DNA of 64,000 bases from Arbacia lixula (GCA_963669155.1 OZ022587.1:18800694-18864693), one strand, 5' to 3'; shown: positions 1-12,757, numbered from the stretch's first letter. The notes: a model not told the origin generated them from the sequence alone. Numbers and translations: made by a program.

Positions 1-260
1 AAAGCAGTTTTCTTCTGCATATTTATCAATTTGTATACAAATATTTAACATGAGTGGTGCACTTAAAACTCAATTTTAGTTTGAAAAGCACATTTGGCTC
101 TGGAAAATCATACACTGGGTGGAACCTAGTAGATGAAACGAATGTTGACCTACTGTGACGTTTACAAAAATTATTTAATTAATTTCCTTTTAATCTTTTT
201 CAATCACCTGGAAGGCATTTGAACCAGTTCTGTCATACTCGCGATAACATTCAAGAAAAC

Positions 261-478
261 CGGTGGTGGATGAGTCTAACTCGCGCCGCCGCGGCGAATT
301 TAGATTGCTGAGCTAGCTGAGCCTGCTATGCATGCTAATTTCTAGTTCTGCATGAGTTTAGAATTAGGTTTAGGTTTAGGATTAGGGTTCAAATTCATAA
401 AATTAGTGGGATACCATAGTGTATTAGCACCTTATAGGCGAACGTGTGCGCTGACGAGTTAGACTCATTCAACCACTG
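261..478. repeat. Inverted-repeat element with telomere-like core
   Basis: Terminal inverted repeats of about 23 bp (261-283, matching the complement of 456-478 around the shared core GAGTCTAACTCG) bracket a short interior. At about 363-390 the interior has a run of degenerate TTAGGG-like hexamers (ttaggtttaggtttagg, then attaggg). There is no coding capacity, so this would be a MITE-like foldback element. A second element at about 50.58-50.81 kb has the same architecture with unrelated ends. Confidence 0.55.
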
Positions 479-596
479 TTTTTTTTTTATTATTATTTTA
501 TTGCGATTATGGCAGAACTCATGTGTAAAAAAAATATATGCGCCTCCAGCATTTGCATGAGGCGCTGCAGGAAAGAGGCATCTCTGATAGTGGGGT

Positions 597-611
597 GGGG
601 GGGGGGGGGGG
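597..611 (+). repeat. Poly-G run (15 nt)
   Basis: Uninterrupted run of G. At least a dozen runs of 14-24 G or C occur in this window (near 25.15, 30.16, 40.2, 41.2, 43.9, 44.3, 46.0, 51.4, 52.0, 52.2, 60.4 and 63.0 kb). Confidence 0.9.
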
Positions 612-926
612 ATATGGTATTTGAATTAAGACTATGGTTGTGACGAAACAGGTCGTTATCAACGTGAAGAATGACAATTGTTTTGGGAGTGAGTGAGAGG
701 GTGAGTGGGCGAGGAGAGTGGGGGAAAGGGACAAGTGGAAATAGGGATGACGGGGGAGGCTACGGGAAAGACGAAATGAAGGGAGGGTGAAATTTTCCTG
801 AAAAGGTTCCTAAAAATTTAAGTATGAGATTTTTATTCGTGTTATTAGCAGAATGTACTATTTATCCTTGCCGAGTTTCATAACTCTTTAAAAAAAAAAT
901 AAGCCACTATAGTAAAAGGGCTGTAG

Positions 927-2283
927 GCATGATAGGGGAGATCGGGTTAAATACGGACATAAAATTTCAAACTTCTGTGTTAGCACAACGAGTAGTCCCA
1001 TCATCAAATGGACATCGTATAATGTACCTATGCCGTATATCCTCATTATGGCATAGATAAAGGCACACATCGTTAATTATTTTTTAAGTTATATTTTAAA
1101 AAAGTACTGGCATAGATGTCCGTTATTACGGACATGCGGTGAGGTAAATACAGACGGAGGATAAGGTTGACTGTTTCGAGCCTTGCCTAATTAAGCTACC
1201 CCCTCCCAACGCTTAAGCAATCGAAGGATGCAATAACTATTTTTACTTCTACTTCTACTTCTACTTCTACTAACTATTTCTATACTATTTCTATACTTCT
1301 CTTATGTTAACTTCAGTGAAGTTTTTTTTAGTCCAAACCTATGCATTGAGAACCGTACTAATTATGTACAATACGTTTATTGTGTGATCTGGATATTATC
1401 GATCCATTTGTACAAGTTTAAGCTAAGCCTCGTGTTATTTCATTGGTTAATAAAAAGATATCGGACTGATTTTTATAACTAAAATGTTAATTCAGCTTAG
1501 CTTTCTTTTACTAAAACCAAACACAAACCATGCGAAAATAAATAGCACAAAACGCAACGTCTGTAGAACATGTTTTATTCTTATTTTAAAGGAACTTGCC
1601 AATCGGTCAGACAGTTAATGAATTACCGTTTGAGTCATTGTGCTTAAATCAGAAGAGCAGTAATAAGTAAAGCTCAATTTTACTTTAGTGAGAAATGTAA
1701 AAATAATAAATTAGATGGCAAGTCAAAAACATCCTACCCTACATGTATATGGCATCCATGTTTCAAGTCGTTCTTCAGTATTTTATTTAATGGTTGCAGG
1801 TCCTGTATAATACGACGCATTCAATCATTATCATAAGCAGTGGAACCTATTTATAACGGGCTTTTGGGAACAATGGTATATTTACCCTGTTACTTCAGAT
1901 TCGTCGTTATATAAGTGTAAAAATTATGATATTACCAGTAATACCAGGCAACATGGGGCAATAACGGACACCCGTCCGCTATTACCCCACATTCACCTTT
2001 GACCCATGATACCTTTATACAGCCTAGACCACTGATTCACAACAATTAACAATGCATTTATGTTAAAAGAATGGATCACACTGAAGCAAAAATTACTCTA
2101 AATCTAACCCTTGATAGCAATGAATCGATCGACTGAAATCTATAAACACATCTTGGGGGTAGAAATAACATTTTGACTAATAACTTATCATTAAATGACG
2201 GAAATAAAAATATTTTCTGGAACTTGACTTGTCTCGTGCAGGGCATCTAAGCCGTATTTACCCCGCTCTCCCCTATCACCAGG
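927..2283. repeat. Possible decayed foldback element
   Basis: Sequence near 928-957 (gataggggagatcgggttaa) reappears inverted near 2253-2277 (accccgctctcccctatc). An inner pair with a 'tccgttattacgg'-like core occurs near 1117-1140 and, inverted, near 1955-1985. The nested, diverged inverted arms suggest an old non-autonomous DNA transposon of about 1.35 kb with no open frame. The boundaries are approximate. Confidence 0.4.
1238..1273 (+). repeat. (ACTTCT)n microsatellite
   Basis: Four to five hexamer units of acttct in tandem. Confidence 0.85.
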
Positions 2284-2313
2284 CTACACTTTAGATCTTA
2301 AACACTGGAGAAG

Positions 2314-2785
2314 TTAAAGGGATAGTTCACTCGAAGTTAAGTTGGTTTCAATAAAAACAGAAACATATGAGTGACAAAAATCCGTCAAAGGATAAGAAAA
2401 TTATTATCTTTTAAAGTTTTGATTTTGTGACGTCACATGCGAGGTTCTCTTCCATTTGTCGTGTGTATGTTTTTTGCGGAAAATTTCCATTTCCCCAGAG
2501 GATAGCATCATGTCACCTGTGTATTTGATACTTTATTAGAAACACTTTTTCCACACAAACATCCATGAAGAAAAGTAGTTCCTTCAACAAAAACAGACAA
2601 TCTATGGAATAAAAACCATACAAGATGTGGGAAAGCACGAGGCACGTGACGTCACAAACTTGACATTTTGAACGATCATACCTTTCTTGTTCTTTGGCGG
2701 ATTGTCGTCTAACCTTCACCAGCATGTTTAATTCATATTTCCTTTTAGTGAAACGAACTAAACTTTAGGTTGTACTATCCCTTAA
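2314..2785. mobile_element. TTAA-flanked MITE, family 1
   Basis: The element starts TTAAAGGGATAGT and ends ACTATCCCTTAA. Inside each arm lies a tgacgtcac palindrome (about 2429 and 2647), so most of the element folds into one long hairpin. TTAA flanks are typical of piggyBac-type target sites. A relative with the same order of landmarks lies at about 54849-55354, and a degenerate one at about 42332-42765. Confidence 0.7.
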
Positions 2786-3895
2786 ATGACAACGCATTTT
2801 TTCCTATGACTATCTTCATTCAAAGAATTATCACACTAACGCTGCTATCGTAATATTAACCTACGATAATGTCGATACCACCAATGGCTGTAATGAAAAC
2901 ACAAAATGCTGATAATAGTACGCTGAAAATACCATGGCGAATAATAGGAACATGAGTTGGTCCAATAATAAGTTGCAACGCAAACAAATATGCCCACAAA
3001 TTTTAAAGACTCTGTATGGAAATGTAACAAGTGCTGCATAATATGCGTAAAGGTGAACATACGCCATACGTCATACGCGCACGAGCAATCGTGGCGAAAC
3101 ATGTTCAAACGTGCGACGGTACAAATCATCCAAACGATAACACGCGATGGCTTGCGATAGCGTGCGATAGCACCGTTACCGGATATCACGTGACCAGCGT
3201 TCTGCCAATCAGATTGCGCAGTATTAATGTGTTATGCCATCCCATACAAAAGTGTGCACAAATCACTAACAGATGGCACAAAAACTGAAAACACACCTTC
3301 TTGCTGTGCGCTACTAATGAGTCTAAAGTTAAGCTGTAGGGAGATGGGTCAGGTGTCTTCCATCACGATGCCCACGCTGTAATGAGTAGACAACAGCTAT
3401 TTATATTCACATGCGTGGTTAGATATTGTTGAAACCATGGTAACGCAGCTAATCATAAAGCTCCCCTCGCTCTTGACATTATTGGTAATTTGAACGACTT
3501 TTTATGTCGACTGGTTGACAACTTGAAAGTTCCAATTTAATGTTTTTGGTAATGCATTTCAATGTGTACACCAAATACTAAACTAAATACCACTTTGCTT
3601 AATTAAGTCAAATGTTAGATATGACTTGACGGATAATGATATCATTGTAATATACAAATGGGAAGCATCGGTTCAGTTCGGCCCCCTTCCCACAATCCCA
3701 TCTGGACGTATCTTAATATCTCCCCAGTGTGGTTGGAATACGTCACCATTCCCTTAACCCTCTCTCTGCTAGACCAAGTGCTGCCCTAGGATGTCTGTAT
3801 ATGTATAATATGATTTGCTCATAAAGAGTTAATTGCCCGTTTAGTGTCACCATGGTTGTGAGAAGAACAAAAAAGGTATATATATTCATATAAAT

Positions 3896-3911
3896 GGATA
3901 GATAGATAGGC

Positions 3912-3942
<31 letters not shown>
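3896..3942 (+). repeat. (GATA)n microsatellite
   Basis: About eleven GATA units with one interruption. Confidence 0.9.
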
Positions 3943-3943
<1 letters not shown>

Positions 3944-4021
3944 AGGAATAGAAGAATGTAGAAGAATAGTGTGATCATTATTTTGGTCAAAAACCTGCAT
4001 AGATGTCAGAAACATGTCTAT

Positions 4022-4022
<1 letters not shown>

Positions 4023-4072
<50 letters not shown>

Positions 4073-4077
4073 CACAC
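4023..4077 (+). repeat. (CA)n microsatellite
   Basis: Dinucleotide run with a single interrupting base. The histidine/threonine-rich frame across it is an artefact of the repeat. Confidence 0.9.
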
Positions 4078-4187
4078 GCATACATATATACTATATAAAC
4101 AGTGTACATTCTATTGTACAATATACTGGATTATATGTACGATAATTATAAAATAGCGTTCAGAGCCATCGTAACCATATACATTCT

Positions 4188-4213
4188 CCCTCTCTCTCTC
4201 TCTCTCTCTCTCA

Positions 4214-4250
<37 letters not shown>

Positions 4251-4304
4251 GTTTTACGTATGGCGTTCTATATATACATATATGTATATATCTATACATG
4301 TATT

Positions 4305-4356
<52 letters not shown>
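4188..4356. repeat. Symmetrical CT-TA-TA-GA compound microsatellite
   Basis: The order is (CT)n, then (TA)n at about 4216-4246, then a short spacer containing the repeat 'atggcgtt', then (TA)n at about 4308-4320, then (GA)n. The CT and GA blocks are each other's complement, so the whole tract is an imperfect palindrome that could extrude as a cruciform. Confidence 0.85.
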
Positions 4357-4358
<2 letters not shown>

Positions 4359-6131
4359 ACATACAGAGACAGAGAGACAGAGAGATAGCTATAAATCACA
4401 TAACACATTCAGTTCATGCCTATCTTAACTACTTGCTGTTGGTAAACAGGATATCCAAAAATTACTCAGGTGACAGTGCTTTTTCTCGGAATTATTTTTT
4501 TTATACGACTAATGAGCAATTCAACAAACGAACACGTCAGATAAGGAATTTTTATTTAACTTCGTAGATACACACAATGTCAAAATCAAGCAATGAATTT
4601 ACCTGTATGCAAGGACATCGCAACTGGTTAGTCATATTATTTCAATTGGTGGACCGATTGAAAAAGTTATGAAACCATGGCAACAATGCACCCAAAGCCA
4701 TCTGCATCATTTCTTCATTAGATAAATGTATTTTTTTATGTACTTCCCGTCTATCTCTATCTGCCTCTTTCACTCTCTCTCCCTCTTACCCGCTCTTTCA
4801 TGTCATCCGTTGACTACGGAAAAAACACATCTTTATATATTTTGTATCAGATCTTCTGTTATCGTCTTTTTTTCTCCCATTCGTTCACAGATATCCCCCC
4901 TCTCCCGCTTTGCTCTGCTCCTTCCTCTCTCCCATTATTTCTGCCTTATTTCGGCATACCTGGCATATAGGAGAACGAGAGTTCTCTAACAGGAAAGTAC
5001 TACTACGATCAGATATAACGGATTGCCCATCGGGCAAGGATGTCTATGTGATGGTGTCAATAGTATGCAGGCTTTGTACAATCCACAAGAGGGGAAAGCT
5101 GACAATTTCCAGATATTTTTTTCTGACGTGACGAGGAAGTCGTGGTACAGTGCTCATAAATTGAGACCTAACATCTAGAAATTCCGATTCAAACATTGCA
5201 TATATTTAGCTATTTCGTGTATGGCCTTCCTCCTTGTCATTTACTTATTGCTCTTGAGCATCAACACTATCATCATCGTCATCTTTTTATTTGTATTTTT
5301 TCTCTCTCTGCAACCTCTTCTTAAACCCATCTTCTCATAATTTCTCTATATCTGTCTGTCTCCACGTAATCCTACTTTGTCCGCACATAAAACGGTCTGC
5401 ACTCAGTGATACACTGAATGTAAAACTAGAACCTATAATCTTATAAAACGACGACAACTGCAACTGCAACTGCAATCGACCACATTGTGTTTTATTTTTT
5501 GTTAAAGTTGTGTATAAATCGTTCCAAAGACGTATGAATCAGAGATTAGTCTGCCGTCAAAATACATCATAAAGAAGATGAAAATGGGGGAAGGAAAATG
5601 CACTAAGACTTTTGAGGGAATGAAGAAAAATAAATATTCTTTGCGAAATACGCGCATAAGAGTCGTCACTCGTAATTTGCTCCAAATAAATCGAAAGACT
5701 ACACAAAAATAGACACGGGGAAAAACGATATTGAGAGTACGGTCATACCTTTTCACTCCGTCCATCTATGTCCAAAAACACTGTGCGTGCTTTGCTGTAC
5801 GAAGCACCGTTACCCATCCTGGTTATTACGTAGTAATTTTACGCTTTACGCTTCACACCTCCGTTCGATTAGTTCCAGAACATCGAAGCGTAACACATCC
5901 TAAGTATCGCAATCCTGCGTCTTTTAGAAGAAAATAAACAATTTGCATTTATAAATGGTGTACTTAACACACAGACGATGCAATATGTCTTGTGATGGAG
6001 CGTTATTAGACCACGTGAGAAGAGACAGTATCAGAGCGTTTCTGACAACTTGATCGGATGGGGAAATTGCGACGAGTGATGTTTGCCGCTGCAGGACACA
6101 GCCACAATCTCCCAGCTGCTCCGTTCTCGGG

Positions 6132-6132
<1 letters not shown>

Positions 6133-6197
<65 letters not shown>

Positions 6198-6203
6198 TCC
6201 CCC

Positions 6204-6236
<33 letters not shown>

Positions 6237-6351
6237 CCCCCCCCTCTCTCTCTCTGTCTCTCTCTCTGTCTCTTTCTCTGTCTGTCTGTCTGTCTGTCTG
6301 TCTCTTTCAACCCCTCTCTCTCTCTCTCTCTCTCTTTCCTCCCTCTCTATA

Positions 6352-6399
<48 letters not shown>

Positions 6400-6488
6400 C
6401 CCCCCCTCTCCCTCTCTCTCTTGCTCTTTCTTTTTTCTCTCGATCACCTTCCCCCATTGTCACCCCTGTCCTCTCTCTTTCTCCCCCC

Positions 6489-6523
<35 letters not shown>

Positions 6524-6548
6524 CCTTTCTTTCTCTATTCCCCCCCTA

Positions 6549-6593
<45 letters not shown>

Positions 6594-6720
6594 CTCTCTC
6601 TCTCCCTTTCTTTCCCTCCCCCATTTATCTTTATTTCTATCGCTCTCTCCTTTCATTTATTCCACCCCCCCTCTTTCCCGTACTTTCCCTTCTCTCTTTC
6701 TATTTATCCCATTTTTTCCG
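6133..6720 (+). repeat. CT-rich low-complexity tract with embedded (CA)n
   Basis: Long polypyrimidine tract of CT dinucleotides with C-runs and TCTG units. A (CA)n block lies at about 6551-6590. Open frames of 128-256 codons on both strands (Ser/Leu-rich or Arg/Glu-rich) come only from this composition and are not genes. Confidence 0.9.
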
Positions 6721-8779
6721 TCATTACCTTCCCTCTGTGTTGAAAACCGACCAATGTCGAATACAAACGTTGCAATTATGAAAATTGCATCGCGGTTGCT
6801 AAGGAAACAACGATGCAGAAGCCACTAAAAGGCGAATCTCTACGATTCTAGGACATCTCATTATAGTCAGATAGTCATCTATGCAACGCACAGCAGCATT
6901 CCTAACTAATTTCTCAAATTTTGCCCTTGTTTGTTGTCTTCTTCATGTTCGGCATCACATCCAATACCATACCTGGGTTTTAAAATGCTTTACGTGACAT
7001 TGCAATGGTTGAAGTTACATATCATGTTTTTGTAACAGTACTGCACTAAATTCCAATTTGTCTAGGAGCAGGTAATACTGTGTGTGGTTCTGTGAGGCTG
7101 CATGTAAATCCATGGTACCTTAAAACTAAGAGGAAAGGGTGTTTTGATATTGTTACAGATGGCTTGACATCGTTGACAATACTTAACACTTGGCTGATTT
7201 CTCTCCTTTGATCCTCTTCTCCTCCTCTCCCCTTCTCTGTCCTGTCCCTACCCAAAGCTAGACTGCCTCTATTTATACATGCTGGTGTACCCTATCAACT
7301 ATATTGACATAAAGGAATTACATGCCATGATGGATTTCTAAGTACAAAGTAATGCAGTTTTGTCGGGACATCATACTTTAAGCAGAAATGATGTAAATTG
7401 CATTGACGTCAGTCTTCTCCTTGAAGTCTTAACTTTCTCTTTATTGAACTTCAAACAAGAACTTCTGGCCGCTGTATCGTTTCCAAAGAAACGAGACTTA
7501 CATCTCTGAAAGAAGTCTTTGGTCATTACTCCATAACAAATCATAAATGTCAACCCCAATAAAGTTGAGCGGCCAGAAGAATGTTGGAAGAAAAGAGAAA
7601 ATGGTTTATGGCTGGGTCATAACATGTACTCGCACCCAAGGTTAAGCTTGACCAGAACTGTGACGTAGAAGAGGTCAGACCCAGAAAGTATAGGTCAATA
7701 ATTACGTCACCACTAAATGTCCAAGAACTTGGGGATGTAAATATTGAGTTGGGCTCGCGGTTATTTAGAGGGTGTGTTTGGGAGAATGTGGGCTTACTAT
7801 ACACATTGGAGAAAGGAACACGGGGACCGTAAACATGGTAACAATATTCAATCTCTACCTGCGTGATCGGTGTAAACTGTGTTCGCCTTTATCATACTAT
7901 ACGCAAACATCAATATCTTGTGTCCTTTCCTCTCCTATCATAATTTAATTTGACGTGATTTATTTCGTTCATACATTTATTACGTCACAACATTACACAA
8001 GCGTGAACGTTTTGGGTGTTAGCATATACAATCATTTACAAAAGTTATATTCTTACTTTTTAGAGTAATATGTATTTATTGGTCATGATATTGAGTTAAC
8101 GCAACAAAGTGAATACGGCAAAACAAAAATAATACAGCATAATCATGTTCTTGGAATTCAAAGTAACAATCGTGCATCTTACGCAAAAGGATTAGTGTAT
8201 TTATCATACGTGTCGCGTTCCCTTTAGTCTTTCCTTCCATAGTACAACAAATTTATATTTGCACATGTTTTCCTTGATATATACGTGAGCACTTCCCTCT
8301 AAGAAATGTTTACATTACACACTCGCGTACACACGTCAACACATCCAACCATTATGCACACATACATAATTTCGTTGTTTGATTACTTCTATTAATCCAA
8401 ATTGTACTCATATTTACACTACATTGCATTCACAATTCAAAATACATAAGCATGATATTAGAAATGTTCATTTCATATTCAAAAACAGAAAATAAAACAC
8501 ATGAATCAATAGACCTGAACTTTTTATCTAATTCATTGACTCTATGGTACAACAATAGAATATGTTACAACAAACAAACATAACGTGAAGCACTTAATAC
8601 ACTAATAAACAAACGCGTACATGCACACACAATTGCACGCAAACAAACTTGTCATACAGTTAAAAACATGTGAAAACATTCCGTTCACCCGTTCGGTACA
8701 AGTAGTCGAGTTGTTCGAAACCTCTCAAGAGAGGGCGTAATACCATTACAACAATCCTTTGTGACTGATCGATCAGGGC

Positions 8780-8931
8780 TCCGTAACATAAAGATTTGCA
8801 ATCAATCGCAAAATGGCTATGGCCAATCAACGTCATTGTTGCCTGCGCTTTTTGTTCAAAAGACTGACCAGTAACCAATCAGTATTTGTCTTTCAAATTT
8901 GCAATTGATCGCAAATCTTTATGTTACGGTG
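8780..8931. mobile_element. Short hairpin MITE
   Basis: Inverted arms start CCGTAACATAAAGATTTGC and end with the exact complement of that (GCAAATCTTTATGTTACGG). Inside them are matching 'caat(c/t)gatcgc' stretches. About 150 bp in all, without coding capacity. Confidence 0.7.
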
Positions 8932-10600
8932 CCCACGTGGTGTTTTCGCTTAGTGTTTTTCCCGGGTAAAAGTTGCAACAAAATCCATGACACTTGCTAG
9001 ATTATTTCATCTCAACATATTTTGACAAAATATTGTTCAGTTTGCAAACAGTTCGCATACTGTTTTTCGACAAAGTCCTGAAACTGAGGAAAAGCATTTT
9101 TGTTAAAAAAAGAAAGTCTATAGGAATGAGATACTTTCAACGAGTTAGAATGAGATATTAATTTTCATGCAAAATGGATTATACATATTCAAAATGTCCA
9201 ACCGTTTTAGAGCAAGGCTGGTGTAGGACTTGTAAGTTTTATTTGTAAGTTTCATTTGAGGTAATAGCATTTTGGAACGTTTTCTCTCCAGGATAGGAAG
9301 TGTTGTTATCCAAATCCACCCATCTTCCGATGTAATCTGAAGGGCAACCCACTAGTTTCGATAGGCATGATGTAACAAAATGATGTATCTGCAAATATAA
9401 TAGAGAAATCAGTTCTAGTTGCATCATAACGGTTTATATGAAAATGAATGGTTCAAACGTATTCACATTTCCCTCCAAATAGAACAACCTGAACAAAAAA
9501 AAAAAAAAAAACAATTCTACCCGATTTTGCAACAATGGGGTAGCCTGTGTCAAGCGATGTTGATGAACATTGATTTTGCAAGTGTGCATGTTGATAAGCA
9601 GCACCCGTTGCCTATACGCTCCGACATACTTAAAATACTTAAAGTTTTTATCTCACTGAAGTGATTGTTATGCAAATTCTATGGAGATTTGACTGAGCGT
9701 ATTGAAATGGTAGTCCCAAGCGCTGTACGTGCGGGTGAAAACTTTACATTACGAATAGTTTCAATTCATATTTCTGCAAGACTTCAATTACACCTACTCT
9801 CCTTTAAAAAGGGTCCCTTAAGTAACAATAAATCATAATGTTATTTAAATGAAATGTTCCTTTGAAAAATCAGTAAAAACATTTCAACTTGGAGATTAAA
9901 GAAGTATGACGGACAGGAGTGTGCTTAAGGTTGTAAACAATACGAATAATAATCGACGTCAGATGTGCTAGTATTGCACATTCATTTTGCCCAAAAGACA
10001 TTGACAGGTTGCATTCAGTGTAACTTCTACACAGAGATAAAACCTACGCGTTCCTTCTTTCAAGCGATCATGAAAAGTGGTGTAGCTTTATTGCAGGTGA
10101 AACAAATACCGTGAGAAATGCCATCTACGGCAAGTACGGCAAAATATACGGTCAAGTCGACGGGTATGTTGTTTTGGAGAGATAGTCATAAAACACCTTT
10201 TCTCATCGTGACCTGTCTACGTCACTTATATTTTATATATATGTACATGTAAGTATATATGTTGTTCCGCTCCAAATGGGGGCAGGGTGAACTCATTTTA
10301 ACTTCAGTGCGTGCAGCATGCAGCGTGATATCGCAATCGCCTGATACATATTTATAATGATCCATGATATGGGTCAGTCACGTAACTGTAATGGTGACTT
10401 TCACCGTGCATTCAGTACTCTCATGTCAACATTGAAGTGCTGTATGTAACGGTTAATTGTTATTGACGTATGAGATGCCAAGGTAAGCAGATTTGAATAA
10501 AATCTACAAAAAAAATCTACAAAAATAATCTACCATATGAACTGCTTCAGAGAGTATAAAAATACACTTGGCTTCAACTGTGAGTAAACGTTGTCTTGCG

Positions 10601-10639
10601 CTCCCATTGGTTGAGCTGTATGTATACGTGCTTCCGGGC
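10601..10639 (+). promoter_or_regulatory. Candidate promoter of gene A (CCAAT box block)
   Basis: The 16-nt string ATTGGTTGAGCTGTAT starts at 10606 and is found identically at 47010, in front of the homologous leader exon of gene C. ATTGG is an inverted CCAAT box. The distance from the string to the leader-exon donor is similar in the two genes (about 249 and 269 nt), which argues for a conserved proximal promoter. No clear TATA box is seen; the transcription start is not determined. Confidence 0.6.
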
Positions 10640-10854
10640 AGTTTGTTTCGCTTTTACAATGGTGTATATATCGAGTAGTAATCCAACCTAGTCATCTGAA
10701 GTTGATATCGTGAGGCTCTCGCATCTTGCGGCTCGCTGCTTCCGTCCCTGCCCGTGTGTACCACCTCGAGAAATCTCCATCTACCGCCCACGAAAAATCA
10801 GCCATAATTCTTTTTAAAATTTTGCGACGTTTTTTGGCAGAAGTGAACGCACAG
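10640..10854 (+). other. Gene A non-coding 5' leader exon
   Basis: The 3' part (about 10790-10854) matches the gene C leader exon (ends 47278) and the gene B leader exon (complement, ends 38578). All three share 'aatcag', an 'aattt(t/c)g' motif and 'gcagaag', and finish directly on a consensus donor (here cacag|gtaagc, GT at 10855-10856). No conserved open frame is visible, so it is called untranslated. The first coding exon begins after an intron of 7649 bp. The exon's 5' end is estimated from the promoter block only. Confidence 0.65.
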
Positions 10855-11502
10855 GTAAGCTTAATATTTTTATCGTTCATCCCCCTTCCTTGTTTGTCTT
10901 CCCAAACTGGAATGAAACATGTGTCCGTTCTTCATGGCATGGCGTAGGCGACGCCCCAAATATCTCTCCGCACGTATGCTATGCGATGGAGGTTGTGAGA
11001 ACGCTTGCCGTTTGATCGTAATGGGACACCATTGACCCGGGTGTGTGTCGAAACAGGCTACTGCGCGATGGAATGGATGTGGGTGTGTGTAACTTGTGCA
11101 CAAATTCATAACGATACCTCTGTGAGGCGAACGTGTATATATCGGCTTAGGCTATGTCACACATTTGTTCGGACTAGTGCTGCGTGATATATCGATAATA
11201 TTGAGTTCATGCCATGATAGCAATATATGGAAAGCATGATATTGAGTTCATGACTAGGTCGATATATCGTGAACGCACGATATGACTTCAAATATCGTCG
11301 ATATTAACAATGAAAAGCAAGAGAAAGCGTTTTGTACTGTTTTTCATCACAGCATGCCCTTTCATTCATGCTGGGAGCTCTTGCAGCCTTGACCTCGATC
11401 GATCTCACTGCACTGCTCATGTTGATATTCCTTGTCAAGATAGTGCTGGTGTGGTGAGGGAAGACATATAAGACATACTTGCACGTAGCGACCGGTAGCC
11501 TC

Positions 11503-11635
11503 GGTACTAGGCAGTGAGGTGCATGGACAAAACCCAGTCTGTTAACAACTATGCCTGGTAACACAGACAGCGCCCTAATAACGTCATAGCTCCTCTGGCT
11601 TCCTCCCCTTTGAGGGGGAGCGAGGATGGGATTGA
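11503..11635 (+). mobile_element. Half copy of the GTACTAGGC hairpin MITE
   Basis: Starts gtactaggcagtgaggtgca and matches the left arm and loop of the complete hairpin at 51126-51307, including 'taacacagac' and 'agctcctctggctt'. The right arm is missing. Confidence 0.7.
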
Positions 11636-11675
11636 GACATCAAGGGTGCGAGGAAGAGAGGGGAGATGGGAGAGA

Positions 11676-11679
11676 GAAC

Positions 11680-11734
<55 letters not shown>
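11676..11734 (+). repeat. (GA)n microsatellite
   Basis: Nearly pure GA run. Confidence 0.9.
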
Positions 11735-11737
<3 letters not shown>

Positions 11738-12029
11738 AATGGGTGAGAGAAGGGGGGAATTGTGTGAGAGACGAAACGAAACCGAGAAATGGCGCTTGTT
11801 AAACTAAACTTGTAACCCGTCACAAATGAACAATAAACTTGAATGCTCCATTTTAGGCTTTGGACGCTCCCCCACTGCCACTAATGCTATGTCATTATAT
11901 TATGTACATGTATACTCATGAAGCTATTAAATCGTCTGATACTTTCGAATGGTCATGAAATTTGAATAGGTTAACGATGCATTTCTGGGTGATTGTCAGG
12001 GTACGAACTAAGCATGATGACGTTATTAT

Positions 12030-12523
12030 ATACAGTAACTCTATGGATGCTATGTGCGTATTTAGTAATAATCTATGGTTGCGAGACATGGGCAACAAAA
12101 TCATCCAGCATCGAACGAATTGAAAAGGGCTGAGATGAGGATGGTCAATGGAGGTGCAGGGTATCAATGTGGGAGAGAGAGAGAGAAACTAAGACCTTAT
12201 CCAGTCAATGGGCCTGGTAAGGATAGGGCAGGTTATGAGAAAGAGCAGGCTGAGATGGTAGGACCATGTGGCGAGGAGAGAAAAGACCCACTTGCTCCAG
12301 AGAATACTGAATTTCACAGTTGTTGGGTGGAACAGACGTGGGAGACCTCGCAAGACATGGCAGGAGACAATCAAAGAAGACAGAAGAGTGTGGAATATTA
12401 CCCACATTGACCCAAATGAGAGGACAGTATGGAGGAGAGACATATCAAGGAAATGAAAGGTCTAGCCCCACAACGTGTGACAAACGGACCTTAAACGTTG
12501 ATGATGATGATAATGATGATAAT

Positions 12524-12571
<48 letters not shown>
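12030..12571 (+). mobile_element. 3' end of a non-LTR retrotransposon (LINE), decayed
   Basis: At about 12071-12117 one frame reads YGCETWATKSSSIERIEK, matching the 'YG.E.W......I..LE..EMR' motif near the C-terminus of many invertebrate LINE polymerases. After a frame change, the frame at 12268-12456 carries RRGRPRKTWQETI (residues 23-35) and DPNERTVWRR before a stop, the classic extreme C-terminus of these proteins. A (ATG)n tail at 12488-12571 then follows, as expected for a LINE 3' terminus. The element is 5'-truncated and frameshifted, so it is inactive. Its clade (RTE-like or CR1-like) cannot be fixed without a search. Confidence 0.75.
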
Positions 12572-12573
<2 letters not shown>

Positions 12574-12725
12574 TGTACACACATTCCAGTTTCTCTGGCA
12601 CACAGAAGGTTAAACAGGTTGTAGGAGATGCAAATGTATGTGGCCATTGATTCACAACAGGCTTCTATATGCACAATGTGGAATGAAGGCATTTTGTGCA
12701 CTTGCATGCGTGTGCAGTGTTTTCA

Positions 12726-12727
<2 letters not shown>

Positions 12728-12757
<30 letters not shown>

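Larger units (their letters stand above)
1..10605. other. Intergenic region upstream of gene A
   Basis: I see no supported gene in these 10.6 kb. The sequence holds inverted-repeat elements (listed separately at 261-478, about 927-2283, 2314-2785 and 8780-8931), microsatellites (GATA, CA, TA, CT/GA) and AT-rich unique DNA. The open frames here are either low-complexity (the CT/GA tract at 6.1-6.8 kb) or short with no recognisable motif. Confidence 0.7.

Noticed and set aside
6006-6828. Open frames of 128-256 codons on both strands
   Set aside because: They come only from the CT/GA low-complexity tract; no conserved motif or splice context.
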